From positions 744,001 through 808,000 of the forward strand of contig NZ_LT906446.1 of assembly GCF_900187035.1 (NCBI RefSeq): a DNA stretch of 64,000 nt. The letters run 5' to 3'. Position 1 is the stretch's first letter; each line of letters opens with the position of its first letter. The notes beneath the pieces are model-generated. The model saw only the letters and a program-made list of their open reading frames with translations. It was not told the DNA's origin and ran no database searches. Below are positions 8,986-18,902 of this stretch, piece by piece. Origin of the DNA: Megamonas hypermegale. Its GTDB lineage: Bacteria > Bacillota > Negativicutes > Selenomonadales > Selenomonadaceae. Position numbers and translations under genes: made by a program.

Positions 8986-9840
8986 TTGAAAATAGCTATT
9001 CATCCTAATATAACTAAATCAGGTGCCGGAGAAATTTTAGAGCGAGTTATTAAATTTGCTCAAAAGAATGATATACAACTAATATTGCCACCGCGTGAAG
9101 GAAAATTTTTCTATCATGAAGAATTAATTGTACCAGATATAGATAGAGAAAATCTGGATATGGCAATCAGTATTGGAGGAGACGGAACTCTTTTGGGTTT
9201 GTGTCGTCGTTTAGCTAAAGATGGAGTTCCCGTCTGTGGCATAAATATTGGACATTTAGGATTTTTAGCTGATATTGAACCAAGTGAAATTGAAGCCAAA
9301 CTCACTAAGATAGTAAAAAAAGAATATAAGATTGAACAGCGTTTGATGTTATCAGCTTTTATTAAACGTGAAAATGAAATTAAATATGTAGGTAGTGCTG
9401 TAAATGATATTGTAGTTAGCAAATGCGGTGTATCGCGTATGCTTCATTTTAATCTTTCGATTAATGATTATACAGTGACAAGTTATAAAGCTGATGGATT
9501 GATTATCTCTACACCAACAGGTTCAACAGCTTATTCTCTTTCTGCTGGTGGTCCTATTGTCAATCCAAAAGTAAAAGGTATAATCGTTACACCTATTTGT
9601 CCACATGCTTGTTTTATTCGTCCAATGGTAATTGATGAAAGTGAACAGGTAAAACTAGATATAATCAATATTATTAGCATGAGTAAGCGCAGTGTTAATT
9701 TAACATTAGATGGGCAAGAAAGCATTGATATTGAGCCAAATGATGAAATTCTCATTCAGAAGGCTAATTTCCCTGCGCAAATCATTCGTTTTGAAGATAA
9801 GAATTTTTACCAGACTTTTATGAGTAAATTATTCTGTTAA
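8986..9840 (+). CDS. nadK: NAD kinase
   Basis: 284 aa, TTG start at 8986 chosen because an AGAGGAGG ribosome site lies 7-10 bases upstream. GGDGTLL near residue 65 is the conserved nucleotide/catalytic motif, GINIGHLGFLAD follows, and TPTGSTAYSLSAGGPI near residue 170 binds NAD. It phosphorylates NAD to NADP in the cytosol. Located in the usual tlyA-nadK-argR-recN stretch of Firmicutes chromosomes. Confidence 0.97.
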   Translation: MKIAIHPNITKSGAGEILERVIKFAQKNDIQLILPPREGKFFYHEELIVPDIDRENLDMAISIGGDGTLLGLCRRLAKDGVPVCGINIGHLGFLADIEPSEIEAKLTKIVKKEYKIEQRLMLSAFIKRENEIKYVGSAVNDIVVSKCGVSRMLHFNLSINDYTVTSYKADGLIISTPTGSTAYSLSAGGPIVNPKVKGIIVTPICPHACFIRPMVIDESEQVKLDIINIISMSKRSVNLTLDGQESIDIEPNDEILIQKANFPAQIIRFEDKNFYQTFMSKLFC

Positions 9841-9855
9841 TGAAAGGCTGGTTTT

Positions 9856-10431
9856 ATGCAGACATTAAGTAATTCTATTCAAATATCACATATTTTATTA
9901 AAAGAAGCTTTAAATACAGCTAAAGTTATAGTTGATGCAACAGCTGGCAATGGTAATGATACTTTATTTTTGGCACAGAATGCTCAATCAAATACAGATA
10001 TATATGCTTTTGATATTCAAGCAGAAGCTCTTTATAATGCTAAGGAAAAGATGAAAAATTCCTGTATACGCACAGATATTAAAGTTAATTTTATTCAAGC
10101 TTCACATGATGAAGTGCAAACGCATGTTGAGGATAATCTTGATTTAGTGATTTTTAATTTAGGTTATTTACCTGGTGGAAATCACGCTATTACAACTAAG
10201 TCTGAAACGACTTTAAAAGCGTTGCAGATAATGCTAAATAAGTTAAATGTACATGGGCATATAGCTGTTGTTGTATATCCTGGACATGAAGAAGGGTTAA
10301 AAGAAAGTCAATTAATAAAGGATTTTGCCAGTTCTTTAGCGAAAAAGTACTTTACAGTAGGCTGGTATCAAATGATAAATCATAATAATAATGCTCCAGC
10401 TTTATGCTGGATAGAGAAAGTCGGTGAATAA
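9856..10431 (+). CDS. mnmM: tRNA mnm5U34-type methyltransferase (YtqB/MnmM family)
   Basis: 191 aa class I SAM methyltransferase of the PF06962 family. SAM motif VDATAGNGNDTLFLA near residue 27, FNLGYLPGGNHAITTKSETT near residue 100 and VVYPGHEEGLKES near residue 140 are the family hallmarks. Bacillus YtqB (MnmM) methylates 5-aminomethyluridine at the tRNA wobble position; the same reaction is inferred here from sequence resemblance. Older annotations say rRNA methylase. It ends 4 bp before argR. Confidence 0.8.
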   Translation: MQTLSNSIQISHILLKEALNTAKVIVDATAGNGNDTLFLAQNAQSNTDIYAFDIQAEALYNAKEKMKNSCIRTDIKVNFIQASHDEVQTHVEDNLDLVIFNLGYLPGGNHAITTKSETTLKALQIMLNKLNVHGHIAVVVYPGHEEGLKESQLIKDFASSLAKKYFTVGWYQMINHNNNAPALCWIEKVGE

Positions 10432-10435
10432 GTGA

Positions 10436-10888
10436 ATGAAAGCTACCAGACATGCAAGAATAAGAGAAATTATTGAACATAATGTAATTGAAACACAAGA
10501 AGATTTGGCAATGGCGTTAAAAAAACAGCACATTGTTGTAACTCAGGCGACTGTATCACGTGATATTAAAGAATTAATGCTTATTAAAGTACCTACAGGA
10601 GATGGTCGTTATCGTTATGCTTATCCTACAGATAAGGAATTAATTTATTCGAAAAATCGCATGTTAAATTTATTCCGCGATTCTGTAATAAGTTTGAATT
10701 ATAGCGAAAATATCATTGTGGTGAAAACTTTACCAGGTGCTGCTAATGCAGTTGCCTCTACACTTGATTATGCTAAATGGCCAGAGATTATCGGAACAGT
10801 TGCTGGTGATGATAATATATTAGTAGTAATTAAACCAATTTCTGCTGTAGAAGACATCATGAAAAGACTTCGAGATATGCTTGGTTAA
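10436..10888 (+). CDS. argR: Arginine repressor ArgR
   Basis: 150 aa. N-terminal winged helix with VTQATVSRDIKELML (residues about 36-50) and a C-terminal arginine-binding/hexamerisation domain with AANAVASTLD and GTVAGDDNILVV. It controls arginine synthesis and catabolism genes when arginine is bound. Placement just upstream of recN is conserved in Firmicutes. Almost abuts the stop of the preceding methyltransferase gene. Confidence 0.95.
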   Translation: MKATRHARIREIIEHNVIETQEDLAMALKKQHIVVTQATVSRDIKELMLIKVPTGDGRYRYAYPTDKELIYSKNRMLNLFRDSVISLNYSENIIVVKTLPGAANAVASTLDYAKWPEIIGTVAGDDNILVVIKPISAVEDIMKRLRDMLG

Positions 10889-10903
10889 TTTGGGGGTTTT
10901 TAA

Positions 10904-12595
10904 TTGTTAAAGACACTGTCGATTTGGAATTTTGCCTTGATTGAGCACATTCAGATAGAGTTTAATCGTGGGCTTAATATTCTCACCGGTGAAACGGGAG
11001 CCGGCAAATCAATTTTGCTAGGCGCACTCGGCATGGTCATAGGTCATCGCAGTAACCTCGATGTTATTAGAAGTAATGCCGATTTTATGCGCGTAGAAGC
11101 TGTTTTTTCTATAATGAATGAACAAGCTATAAAATATTTTTTGCTTAAAAATAATATATTAATAGAAGATGATACATTAATCATCACACGACAGATTTTA
11201 GCCAGTGGTAGAAATATTATTCAGATAAATAATTGCCATACAACACTTGCCATTTTGCGTCAACTCGGTGAGATGCTTGTGGATATTCATGGTCAACATG
11301 CTAATCAAGCACTTTTAAAACCACAAAAGCAATTAAATTTAATTGATGAGTATGACAATGGAGCGATAAATAGACAAAAAGCTGTTTATGCACAAATTTA
11401 TTATCATTGGCTGGAATTAAAAGAAAAATTGGCAAAAAGCAAGACGAATACGCAGGAAATGGCACAGCGTTTAGATATGCTTAATTGGCAAATCAATGAA
11501 ATTCAAAATGCTAAATTAGAAGTTGATGAAGATACAAAATTAGAAGAACAGATTAAAGTTCTCGCTAATGCTGAAAAAATATCGCTCCTTTCTCAAAATG
11601 CGTATAATTTATTATATGAAGGGGGAAATATTTTAAGTTCATTGGCACAATTACGTAAAGATACAGAGTCTTTAGCTCATTATGATGAAAATATGGCAAA
11701 AGTACATCAAAGTGTAGAAGATGCGTATTTTCAGTTGCAAGATAGTGCAGATGAAATTCGTGATTTTGGTGAAAAGATAGATTATAGTCCACAAAAACTC
11801 GATGCCATGCAATCGCGTATGGAAGAAATAAATAAATTGCGTCGAAAATATGGCTCTAGTATTGAAGAAATTTTAGCTTATTGTGAAAAAGCTAAAGATG
11901 AATTATCTTATATCGAAAATTACGATGCTAATTTAGCGCAATTAGAACAAGAAGTAGCAGATCTTACTCAAGAATTAAAACAGGAAGCAGCTACTTTGCA
12001 TAAATTGCGAGAACAAAGTGCTACTAAATTGACAGATGATATTATAACTGAACTAAAATCTTTATCTATGCCAGATGCTAGAATGAAAGTAAATTTATGG
12101 TTAAATGATGATTTTTCCGAAAATGGTGCTGATGATGTTGAGTTTTTATTTTCCGCAAATTTGGGTGAAGATATGAAACTCTTACAAAAAATCGTATCAG
12201 GCGGTGAATTATCGCGTATAGCTTTAGCCATAAAAACTATAACAGCACAAAAAGATGATGTAGAACTTATGGTATTTGATGAGGTGGATAGTGGTGTTGG
12301 TGGTAAAACTGCACAGATGATGGCGGAAAAAATAGCACGCATTTCTCGCTATCGACAAGTTATCTGCATAACACATCTTCCTCAAATAGCAGCTATGGCG
12401 GATGCACATTTTTATATTCACAAGGAAACAAAAGATAATAAGACTTTTACCAATATCACAGAGATTGATTATGGTGCAAGACTTGCTGAAATTGCTCGCA
12501 TGGCTTCGGGAACAGAGCTTACACAAGCTTCAATGGAAAATGCTGAAGAAATGTTGGCAAATGCACGACATAAAAAAGAATTATTATCTATTTAA
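10904..12595 (+). CDS. recN: DNA repair protein RecN
   Basis: 563 aa SMC-like ATPase; TTG start at 10904 behind a GGGGG-type ribosome site. Walker A GETGAGKS near residue 30, long coiled coil (about 150-370), ABC signature VSGGELSRIALAIK near residue 430 and Walker B MVFDEVDSGVGG near residue 455, then ITHLPQIAAMAD. It is recruited to double-strand breaks and holds ends for recombination. Classic partner of argR upstream. Confidence 0.97.
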   Translation: MLKTLSIWNFALIEHIQIEFNRGLNILTGETGAGKSILLGALGMVIGHRSNLDVIRSNADFMRVEAVFSIMNEQAIKYFLLKNNILIEDDTLIITRQILASGRNIIQINNCHTTLAILRQLGEMLVDIHGQHANQALLKPQKQLNLIDEYDNGAINRQKAVYAQIYYHWLELKEKLAKSKTNTQEMAQRLDMLNWQINEIQNAKLEVDEDTKLEEQIKVLANAEKISLLSQNAYNLLYEGGNILSSLAQLRKDTESLAHYDENMAKVHQSVEDAYFQLQDSADEIRDFGEKIDYSPQKLDAMQSRMEEINKLRRKYGSSIEEILAYCEKAKDELSYIENYDANLAQLEQEVADLTQELKQEAATLHKLREQSATKLTDDIITELKSLSMPDARMKVNLWLNDDFSENGADDVEFLFSANLGEDMKLLQKIVSGGELSRIALAIKTITAQKDDVELMVFDEVDSGVGGKTAQMMAEKIARISRYRQVICITHLPQIAAMADAHFYIHKETKDNKTFTNITEIDYGARLAEIARMASGTELTQASMENAEEMLANARHKKELLSI

Positions 12596-12634
12596 ATTTT
12601 TATGTATAGGTATATACGAAAGGGGAGTTAGTAC

Positions 12635-13321
12635 ATGATTACTTTTAACTATTATGGACATGCTTGTTTTATGCTTGATACTGGACATGAAAAATTATTA
12701 TTTGACCCATTTTTAACTTTCAACACACAAGCAACAGTTAAACCAAAAGACATTGAATGTGATTATATTCTCGTTTCACATGCACATGAAGACCATTTTA
12801 GTGATGCTTTGAAAATCGCGGAAAAAAATCATCCAATGATTATCGCCATTCCTGAAATTATTAATTTATTCCCTAATGGCTATGATAATGTACATGGCAT
12901 GAACTTAGGCGGCAGTGCTCAGTTCTCCTTTGGTACAGTAACTATGGTTCCTGCACTGCACAGCAGTGGTGTGCCTGGTGGCGTAGCTTGTGGCTTTGTC
13001 ATTCATTTTAATGATGATACAGTTGTATATTATTCAGGTGATACTGCTTTATTCAGCGATATGAAACTCATCGGTGAAAAACAAAAAATTCACTATTCAA
13101 TATTGCCAATCGGTGATAACTTCACTATGGGCATTGAAGATGCAGCTAAAGCAGCACAACTGTTAAAAACATCATATGTAATTCCTATTCATTATAATAC
13201 TTGGCCAATAATCGAACAGGAACCAAAAATCTTCAAATCTTATGCAGAAAGCATTGCACATTGCTTTGTAAAAATCGTTAAACCAGGTCAATCTTTAGAC
13301 CTAGAATATATGCATAAGTAA
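12635..13321 (+). CDS. UPF0173 metal-dependent hydrolase (YtkL-like)
   Basis: 228 aa metallo-beta-lactamase fold. The metal motif SHAHEDHF near residue 50, HS in ALHSSGVPGG, SGDTALF near residue 132 and the final IPIHYNTWP complete the active-site set. UPF0173 members are predicted zinc hydrolases of unknown substrate. Strong GGGGAGTT ribosome site. Likely a short transcript with or without miaA 17 bp downstream. Confidence 0.85.
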   Translation: MITFNYYGHACFMLDTGHEKLLFDPFLTFNTQATVKPKDIECDYILVSHAHEDHFSDALKIAEKNHPMIIAIPEIINLFPNGYDNVHGMNLGGSAQFSFGTVTMVPALHSSGVPGGVACGFVIHFNDDTVVYYSGDTALFSDMKLIGEKQKIHYSILPIGDNFTMGIEDAAKAAQLLKTSYVIPIHYNTWPIIEQEPKIFKSYAESIAHCFVKIVKPGQSLDLEYMHK

Positions 13322-13338
13322 AAAATATAAATTTTATA

Positions 13339-14289
13339 ATGAATAAAAAAGAAAAATTAATTGTAATATTAGGCCCGACAGCAGTGGGAAAAACTCAACT
13401 CAGTATCGATTTAGCTAAAGTTTTACAGACAGAAATCATCTCCGGTGATAGTATGCTCGTGTATAAAGGCTTTGATATTGGAACGGCCAAACCCACGCAG
13501 GAAGAAATGTCGGGCGTAAAGCATCATATAATAGATATTCTACAACCTTGGGAAAATTTCAATGTAAGTGATTTTCATACAATTGCTAAACGATTAATTC
13601 ATGAAATTAATTTAACAGGTAAAATACCTATTTTAGCAGGTGGTACAGGTTTATACGTAAAATCACTCGTTGAAGGATATGAATTTAATAAAACTTCGGG
13701 AGATAATGCTTATCGTAGCCATTTAGAAGAATTAGCAACTACGCATGGTAAGCAATATGTACATGATATGTTAAAGGAAGTTGACCCACAGACGGCAGCC
13801 CGCCTTCATGTCAATAATTTTAATCGTGTAATTCGAGCTTTAGAAGTACATCATTTAGGTAAAGAAAGTGTTTCTCAAAGTAGTCAATATGAAAAAACAG
13901 GCGAACTTGTTTATGATACATTTATCGTTGGCCTTAATCGAGAACGTCAAAATTTATACGATAGAATAAACAAGCGTGTCGATATAATGATGGAAAATAA
14001 CTTTATAGATGAAGTTAAACAATTAATGGATAATGGTGCTCAAGTTGATTGGCAATCTATGAAGGGAATTGGTTATCGAGAAATTGCTGCATATTTAAAT
14101 GGTGATATGAATTTAGAGGTAGCTGTTGATGAAATGAAAAAGGCTACACGTCATTTTGCAAAACGTCAAATTACCTGGTATAAAAAAATGCCTTATATAA
14201 AATGGTATGATGCTGACAAATTAAGCTATGAAAATTTGTTGACAACTGTAATAAAAGATTGCAGGAATTTTTTTAGTGATGTAGAATAG
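13339..14289 (+). CDS. miaA: tRNA dimethylallyltransferase MiaA
   Basis: 316 aa. P-loop GPTAVGKTQLS at residues 12-22, SGDSMLVYKGFDIGTAKPT, ILAGGTGLYVKSL and the C-terminal ATRHFAKRQITWYK are diagnostic. It transfers a dimethylallyl group to A37 of UNN-reading tRNAs; MiaB (encoded at 46.1 kb) then adds the methylthio group. hfq follows immediately, as in many bacteria. Confidence 0.97.
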   Translation: MNKKEKLIVILGPTAVGKTQLSIDLAKVLQTEIISGDSMLVYKGFDIGTAKPTQEEMSGVKHHIIDILQPWENFNVSDFHTIAKRLIHEINLTGKIPILAGGTGLYVKSLVEGYEFNKTSGDNAYRSHLEELATTHGKQYVHDMLKEVDPQTAARLHVNNFNRVIRALEVHHLGKESVSQSSQYEKTGELVYDTFIVGLNRERQNLYDRINKRVDIMMENNFIDEVKQLMDNGAQVDWQSMKGIGYREIAAYLNGDMNLEVAVDEMKKATRHFAKRQITWYKKMPYIKWYDADKLSYENLLTTVIKDCRNFFSDVE

Positions 14290-14319
14290 ATGGTATCAAA
14301 ATATAATTGGGGGAGCATT

Positions 14320-14595
14320 ATGCCAAATAAATCTATTAATTTACAAGATGTATTTTTAAATCAAGTTAGAAAAGAAAATGTAGGTGTAGTCATTCATTTG
14401 ACAAATGGTTTTCAGTTACGCGGCAATGTAAAAGGCTTTGATAATTTTACAGTAATTCTTGATGCTGGCGGAAAACAAATGATGGTGTATAAACATGCTA
14501 TTTCTACTATTAGCCCAATGCAACCGCTTAAAAACTCTTTCCAGGATAATAAAGACACAAAAAGACCAGTATCAACAGAAGAAACTAATATGTAA
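14320..14595 (+). CDS. hfq: RNA chaperone Hfq
   Basis: 91 aa from the ATG at 14320 ([18 protein letters not shown]), chosen because a GGGGGAG ribosome site lies 6-11 bases upstream; an in-frame ATG at 14290 lacks one. Sm1 motif ([21 protein letters not shown]) and Sm2 motif ([11 protein letters not shown]) are intact; the tail is short. Hfq forms a hexameric ring that pairs small RNAs with mRNAs. Its presence makes the orphan small-RNA candidates at 27.4-27.7 kb more interesting. A strong terminator follows. Confidence 0.96.
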   Translation: MPNKSINLQDVFLNQVRKENVGVVIHLTNGFQLRGNVKGFDNFTVILDAGGKQMMVYKHAISTISPMQPLKNSFQDNKDTKRPVSTEETNM

Positions 14596-14633
14596 TAATA
14601 GAAAAACTTTGAAAGCTTTTCATAAAAATGACG

Positions 14634-14669
14634 AAAAAGATAGGCAGAAGAATTTCTGCCTATCTTTTT
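14634..14669 (+). terminator. Terminator after hfq
   Basis: AAAAAGATAGGCAGAA (14634-14649), four-base loop, TTCTGCCTATCTTTTT (14654-14669). Sixteen perfect pairs ending in a U run; marks the end of the long 2.2-14.6 kb plus-strand run. Confidence 0.93.
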
Positions 14670-14914
14670 CATTTTATGTATATAGATATGGTAATATATT
14701 AGTTTATATTTAATTTAAATATTAAAAAAATTATAAAAAAACTTAACAAAGTTACATAAAAGTATTATAAATTTACATAGACAATAAATGAAATTAATAT
14801 TTTGATAAATGGATAAAAGTTATTTTTTTAACAAAGTATATCGTTTTTCGTTATTTATTAAGTATAGTTCCGGAGCTATCTTATTATAAATCCATTAAAG
14901 AAGGTGCATTGCAT
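14670..14914 (+). promoter_or_regulatory. Leader/promoter region of cstA, AT-rich
   Basis: About 245 bases without a gene. It ends in AAGAAGG, the cstA ribosome site. TATAGT at 14863-14868 is a possible -10 box but no good -35 box was found. An imperfect palindrome with a GC core, TAGTTCCGGAGCTA (14865-14878, 12 of 14 positions symmetrical), overlaps it and could be an operator or an early mRNA hairpin. Confidence 0.4.
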
Positions 14915-16321
14915 ATGATTACTTTTTTTGTCAGTTTAATTGTTCTCATTTTAGGTTTCTTAATTTATGGTCGATTTGTAGAAAAGGTTTTTAAACCATC
15001 AACAAAACCAACTCCTGCTATAACGCATAATGACGGTGTAGATTACATACCGATGCCTACTTGGAAAGTTTTTATGATTCAATTGTTGAATATAGCTGGT
15101 CTTGGTCCAATTTTTGGGGCTATTGCAGGTGCTCTTTGGGGTCCAGTTGTTTATTTTTGGATTGTAATCGGTACTATTTTCTCTGGTGCTGTACATGATT
15201 ATCTTTCTGGTATGATTTCACTTCGCCATAATGGGGAAAGTATTTCAGAAATCGTAGGTATCTATCTTGGCGATACTATGAAAATAGTAATGCGTATATT
15301 CTCTGTTGTATTGTTGGTTCTTGTAGGTACTGTATTTATGACAGGTCCTGCGCTACTTCTCGCAAAACTTACACCAGATTCTTTAAATGTTACTTTTTGG
15401 TTAATCGTCGTACTCATTTATTATTTCTTAGCAACTTTATTACCTATTGATAAAATTATTGGTAAGATTTATCCATTGTTTGGTGCTTGCTTAATTATTA
15501 TGGCAGTTGGTGTATCTAGTGGTATTATTCTCGGTGGATGGCAAATGCCTGAAATGACACTTCAAAACCTTCATCCAAAAGATTTACCTATTTGGCCATT
15601 AATGTTTATCACTGTTGCTTGTGGTGCTACATCTGGTTTCCATGCTACACAATCTCCACTTATGGCACGTTGCATGAAAGAAGAAAAAAATGGACGTGTA
15701 GTTTTCTATGGTGCTATGGTTGCTGAAGGTATTATCGCTCTTATTTGGGCTTCTGCTGGTATTGCATTTTATGAAACAACTGGTGGTTTAGCAGCTGCTA
15801 TTGCTAGTGCCGGTCCTGGTGGCGTTGTATATGATGTATCCTTTGGTACATTGGGAACAGTTGGTGGTATCTTGGCAATGATTGGCGTTATTGCTTGTCC
15901 AATAACTTCTGGTGATACGGCTTTCAGAAGTGCACGTTATACTATTTCAGACTGGTTTAAAATTGACCAAGTTTCTTATGTTAAACGCTTGTATTTAGCT
16001 GTTCCACTTCTCGCTATTGGCGGTATCTTATCTCAAATTGATTTTGATATAATTTGGCGTTATTTCTCTTGGGCAAATCAAACATTAGCAATGATTGCTC
16101 TTTGGACAGGTGCTATGTACCTTTGGAAACAGTATAAAGGCAGTTGGCAACATTTAATCGCTGTTGTTCCTGCAATCTTTATGACAATGGTTACATTCAC
16201 TTATATTTTGCAAGCTCCTGAAGGCTTTGGATTGCCAACAAGCATCACTTATCCTGCTGGTATCATAATCACTATTTTCTGGACTATTGTTTACTTTAAA
16301 TCTACAGTATTTAAAAAATAA
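14915..16321 (+). CDS. cstA: Carbon starvation protein A family transporter
   Basis: 468 aa from the ATG at 14915, which is 10 bases from AAGAAGG; an in-frame TTG six bases earlier is too close. About 12 membrane helices; conserved GPIFGAIAGALWGP, SGAVHDYLSGM, TSGFHATQSPL and CPITSGDTAFRSARY segments of the CstA family. It is shorter than the E. coli proteins (about 700 aa), matching the short form common in Firmicutes. E. coli members are linked to peptide use and pyruvate uptake; the substrate here is not known. Stand-alone gene closed by its own terminator. Confidence 0.92.
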   Translation: MITFFVSLIVLILGFLIYGRFVEKVFKPSTKPTPAITHNDGVDYIPMPTWKVFMIQLLNIAGLGPIFGAIAGALWGPVVYFWIVIGTIFSGAVHDYLSGMISLRHNGESISEIVGIYLGDTMKIVMRIFSVVLLVLVGTVFMTGPALLLAKLTPDSLNVTFWLIVVLIYYFLATLLPIDKIIGKIYPLFGACLIIMAVGVSSGIILGGWQMPEMTLQNLHPKDLPIWPLMFITVACGATSGFHATQSPLMARCMKEEKNGRVVFYGAMVAEGIIALIWASAGIAFYETTGGLAAAIASAGPGGVVYDVSFGTLGTVGGILAMIGVIACPITSGDTAFRSARYTISDWFKIDQVSYVKRLYLAVPLLAIGGILSQIDFDIIWRYFSWANQTLAMIALWTGAMYLWKQYKGSWQHLIAVVPAIFMTMVTFTYILQAPEGFGLPTSITYPAGIIITIFWTIVYFKSTVFKK

Positions 16322-16333
16322 TATATGAAATGC

Positions 16334-16375
16334 AAAAAGCTACTGTTGGTATCGTTTTCAACAGTAGCTTTTTTT
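16334..16375 (+). terminator. Terminator after cstA
   Basis: AAAAAGCTACTGTTG (16334-16348) pairs with CAACAGTAGCTTTTT starting at 16359, followed by a T run to 16375. It can also serve the convergent zwf gene. Confidence 0.9.
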
Positions 16376-16386
16376 ATAGATAAATT

Positions 16387-17772
16387 TTAGAATATCCAGC
16401 TATGACCAAATCGTTTTAAAAGATTTTCAGCTTCAGCAGGACCATCACTGCCTGGTTCATATGAAAAAATCGGTAATTTATTCCAATGATATAAATCCTT
16501 TAAGTGTTCAACAAATTCCCAGCTAATTTCTATTTGGTCCCATTGAGAGAACCAAGAACGTTCTCCACGAATACAAGCCATGATTAATCTTTCATAAGCT
16601 TCAGGTGTATTTATTTTATTTATATAAGAAGAATTTTGAATGAAATTCATCTTAGCTTGTGTTATTTCATCAGTATCACCAGGTTTTTTTACATTGAATT
16701 GTAAATGAACGCCTTCATTTGGTTGAATTTTTATTATTAAAATATTTTGTGGTGCAGCAATAAATGTTTGACGGAAAACAATAGCTATTTCCATTTCACG
16801 ACATTTTAATTTTTTACCTGTGCGTATATAAAATGGAGTATTCCACCAGCGTTCATTGTCGATAAATAAGCGAAGTGCAGCATATGTTTCAGTATTAGAA
16901 TCAAGTGCTACATTTTTTTCTTGGCGATAACCTTTATACTGTCCTAAAACCATATTATCGCGAATATCTTCCACTTTGCGAAGTGATTTTAAAACGCGTA
17001 ATTGTGCATCATGCATAGCTTGAGTTGAAAATTGTTCTGGCCATTCCATTGCTACAATGGATAAAATTTGGAATAAATGGTTTTGTACCATATCTTTTAA
17101 TGCACCGCTTGTATCGTAATAATTGCCACGTGAACCGATACCTAAATCTTCAAAAGCTGAAATTTGGACTGATTCAATATATTGGGAGTTCCAGAGATTG
17201 GCAAAAATTGGATTGGTAAAGCGAATAGTTTGGATGTTACGAACCATTTCTTTACCTAAATAATGGTCAATGCGATAAATATTTTCTGCTGGGAAAAATG
17301 CTTCTAATTGTTCATTTAATTTTTTAGCAGCTTCTAAATTTTCGCCAAAAGGTTTTTCAAGAATAACTTTGCCTTTATCAGCGTTTTCTACAGAACGTAA
17401 ACCATGAGCTATTACAGCAAAAAAGCGTGGAGCTACAGCAAAATAAAAAATATATTCTGTAAGATTTTCTTCAGCATAAAATTTTGCTAATCGAGTGTAT
17501 TCTTCTAAATTAGAAAAATCCATTTTAAAATATGTTATGCGTTGACAAAAATGATTAAAAGTATCTTCATCATATGGCATTCTAGCAAATTTTTTTACCC
17601 AATCTTTAATGAGTTCGCAATATTTTTCAGTAGTATAATCGCGTCTACCGATAATTACAATGCGAAAATCTTTTTCTGGTGCATTAGATGCCGTTATATT
17701 ATATTGTGCTGGCATTAATTTGCGAAACGTTAAGTCTCCTGTTCCGCCGAATATCGTAAATGTTTTATTCAT
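16387..17772 (-). CDS. zwf: Glucose-6-phosphate dehydrogenase
   Basis: 461 aa from the ATG at 17772 (MNKTFTIFGGTGDL), placed 5-10 bases after GAAAGAGAG; an upstream in-frame TTG would overlap the pgl stop region and lacks a ribosome site. GGTGDLTFRKL is the dinucleotide motif, EKPFGENL holds the conserved lysine region, and RIDHYLGKEMV (about residues 166-176) is the active-site signature. It oxidises glucose 6-phosphate to 6-phosphogluconolactone, making NADPH. The lactonase gene lies 19 bp upstream in the same operon. No gnd gene is in the window. Confidence 0.96.
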   Translation of the reverse strand: MNKTFTIFGGTGDLTFRKLMPAQYNITASNAPEKDFRIVIIGRRDYTTEKYCELIKDWVKKFARMPYDEDTFNHFCQRITYFKMDFSNLEEYTRLAKFYAEENLTEYIFYFAVAPRFFAVIAHGLRSVENADKGKVILEKPFGENLEAAKKLNEQLEAFFPAENIYRIDHYLGKEMVRNIQTIRFTNPIFANLWNSQYIESVQISAFEDLGIGSRGNYYDTSGALKDMVQNHLFQILSIVAMEWPEQFSTQAMHDAQLRVLKSLRKVEDIRDNMVLGQYKGYRQEKNVALDSNTETYAALRLFIDNERWWNTPFYIRTGKKLKCREMEIAIVFRQTFIAAPQNILIIKIQPNEGVHLQFNVKKPGDTDEITQAKMNFIQNSSYINKINTPEAYERLIMACIRGERSWFSQWDQIEISWEFVEHLKDLYHWNKLPIFSYEPGSDGPAEAENLLKRFGHSWIF

Positions 17773-17791
17773 ATTAATCTCTCTTTCAAAT

Positions 17792-18757
17792 TTATAACTC
17801 AATATTTTCTAAAGCAATACCAACGCCATGAGGTACAGATATATCTGCTATTTCGTCTTGTATCATTCGCGTTTTCCTATCTAATTTATATATAATCAGA
17901 TTATCGCTATCCCTATTTACACATAATAAATACTGTTCATCATAACTTAATAAGAAATCTCGTGGATGTATGCCACTTTTTATTTGTTGTGATAATTGTA
18001 TATCATCTTTTACTTTGATTACACTCAGTAAATCAGCACCACGTGTAGAAATATAGATATAATTTTCATCTTTAGTGAGGCGTATAGCTGCTGAAGAAGC
18101 ACCTTCTGTAGGATATTTTTCTAATAAGTTAATTTTGGTGATAAGCTCAAAATTTAAATCATTTACAGAGTAAGCAAAAAATTCATTGCTAAGTTCACTG
18201 ACTAAATAGAAACGATTGTATTCTTTATTAAAAACTCCATGACGTGGACCTGTTTTTTGTGGAAATTTCCATACTTTTACAAGTTTAAAATCTTCGCTGC
18301 GTTTAAAAATGCGTATTTCATCCAATAATAAACATGGAACAAGTATATAATCGCCATATAAAATTACTTGGTGGCAACCAGCTTTTTCTTGAATAGTGAT
18401 TTGCTTAATTAGTGTTAATTTATCACCTTGTAATTTATATACCATAACAACGCCATCATGATAATTAGCTGTATATATATAACCATCACTATATTTAATG
18501 AAGCAAGGTGTTTTATTTTCATATAAAGCTTCATCGAGTAATTTAGCTGTATCTTCATTTAATAAACCAATACCACTTTTACCATCTTTATTCATGGTTA
18601 TGATTAATTTATCTTTAGCTAAAACAACGCATTTAGCATCATTTACTGGATAAAAAGATTTCATATCGAAAACTTTACCAGATTGTTCATCAAAATTAAA
18701 TTGATAAATACCTTTAGTATTAGGAGTATCATACGTACCGATATATCCTTTTATCAT
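17792..18757 (-). CDS. pgl: Lactonase-family beta-propeller protein (probable 6-phosphogluconolactonase)
   Basis: 321 aa seven-bladed beta-propeller of the YbhE-type lactonase family: GYIGTYDTPNTKGIYQF at the start, GPRHGVFN near residue 165 and SGIHPRDFLLS near residue 260 followed by NRDSDNL match the conserved blade motifs. Position directly ahead of zwf strongly suggests it hydrolyses the 6-phosphogluconolactone made by Zwf. Ribosome site AAGGAAG. The specific substrate is inferred from context. Confidence 0.85.
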   Translation of the reverse strand: MIKGYIGTYDTPNTKGIYQFNFDEQSGKVFDMKSFYPVNDAKCVVLAKDKLIITMNKDGKSGIGLLNEDTAKLLDEALYENKTPCFIKYSDGYIYTANYHDGVVMVYKLQGDKLTLIKQITIQEKAGCHQVILYGDYILVPCLLLDEIRIFKRSEDFKLVKVWKFPQKTGPRHGVFNKEYNRFYLVSELSNEFFAYSVNDLNFELITKINLLEKYPTEGASSAAIRLTKDENYIYISTRGADLLSVIKVKDDIQLSQQIKSGIHPRDFLLSYDEQYLLCVNRDSDNLIIYKLDRKTRMIQDEIADISVPHGVGIALENIEL

Positions 18758-18902
18758 ATTAAAACACTTCCTTATTTAATCAAAAATTAACTTTAATGAA
18801 TAATAATTATTCATGTTCTTATTATAGCATTTAATTTACTGATAATACAACTTATAAATACTAAGTTTTTCATAGAAAAATAATATATATATGATTAACC
18901 TC

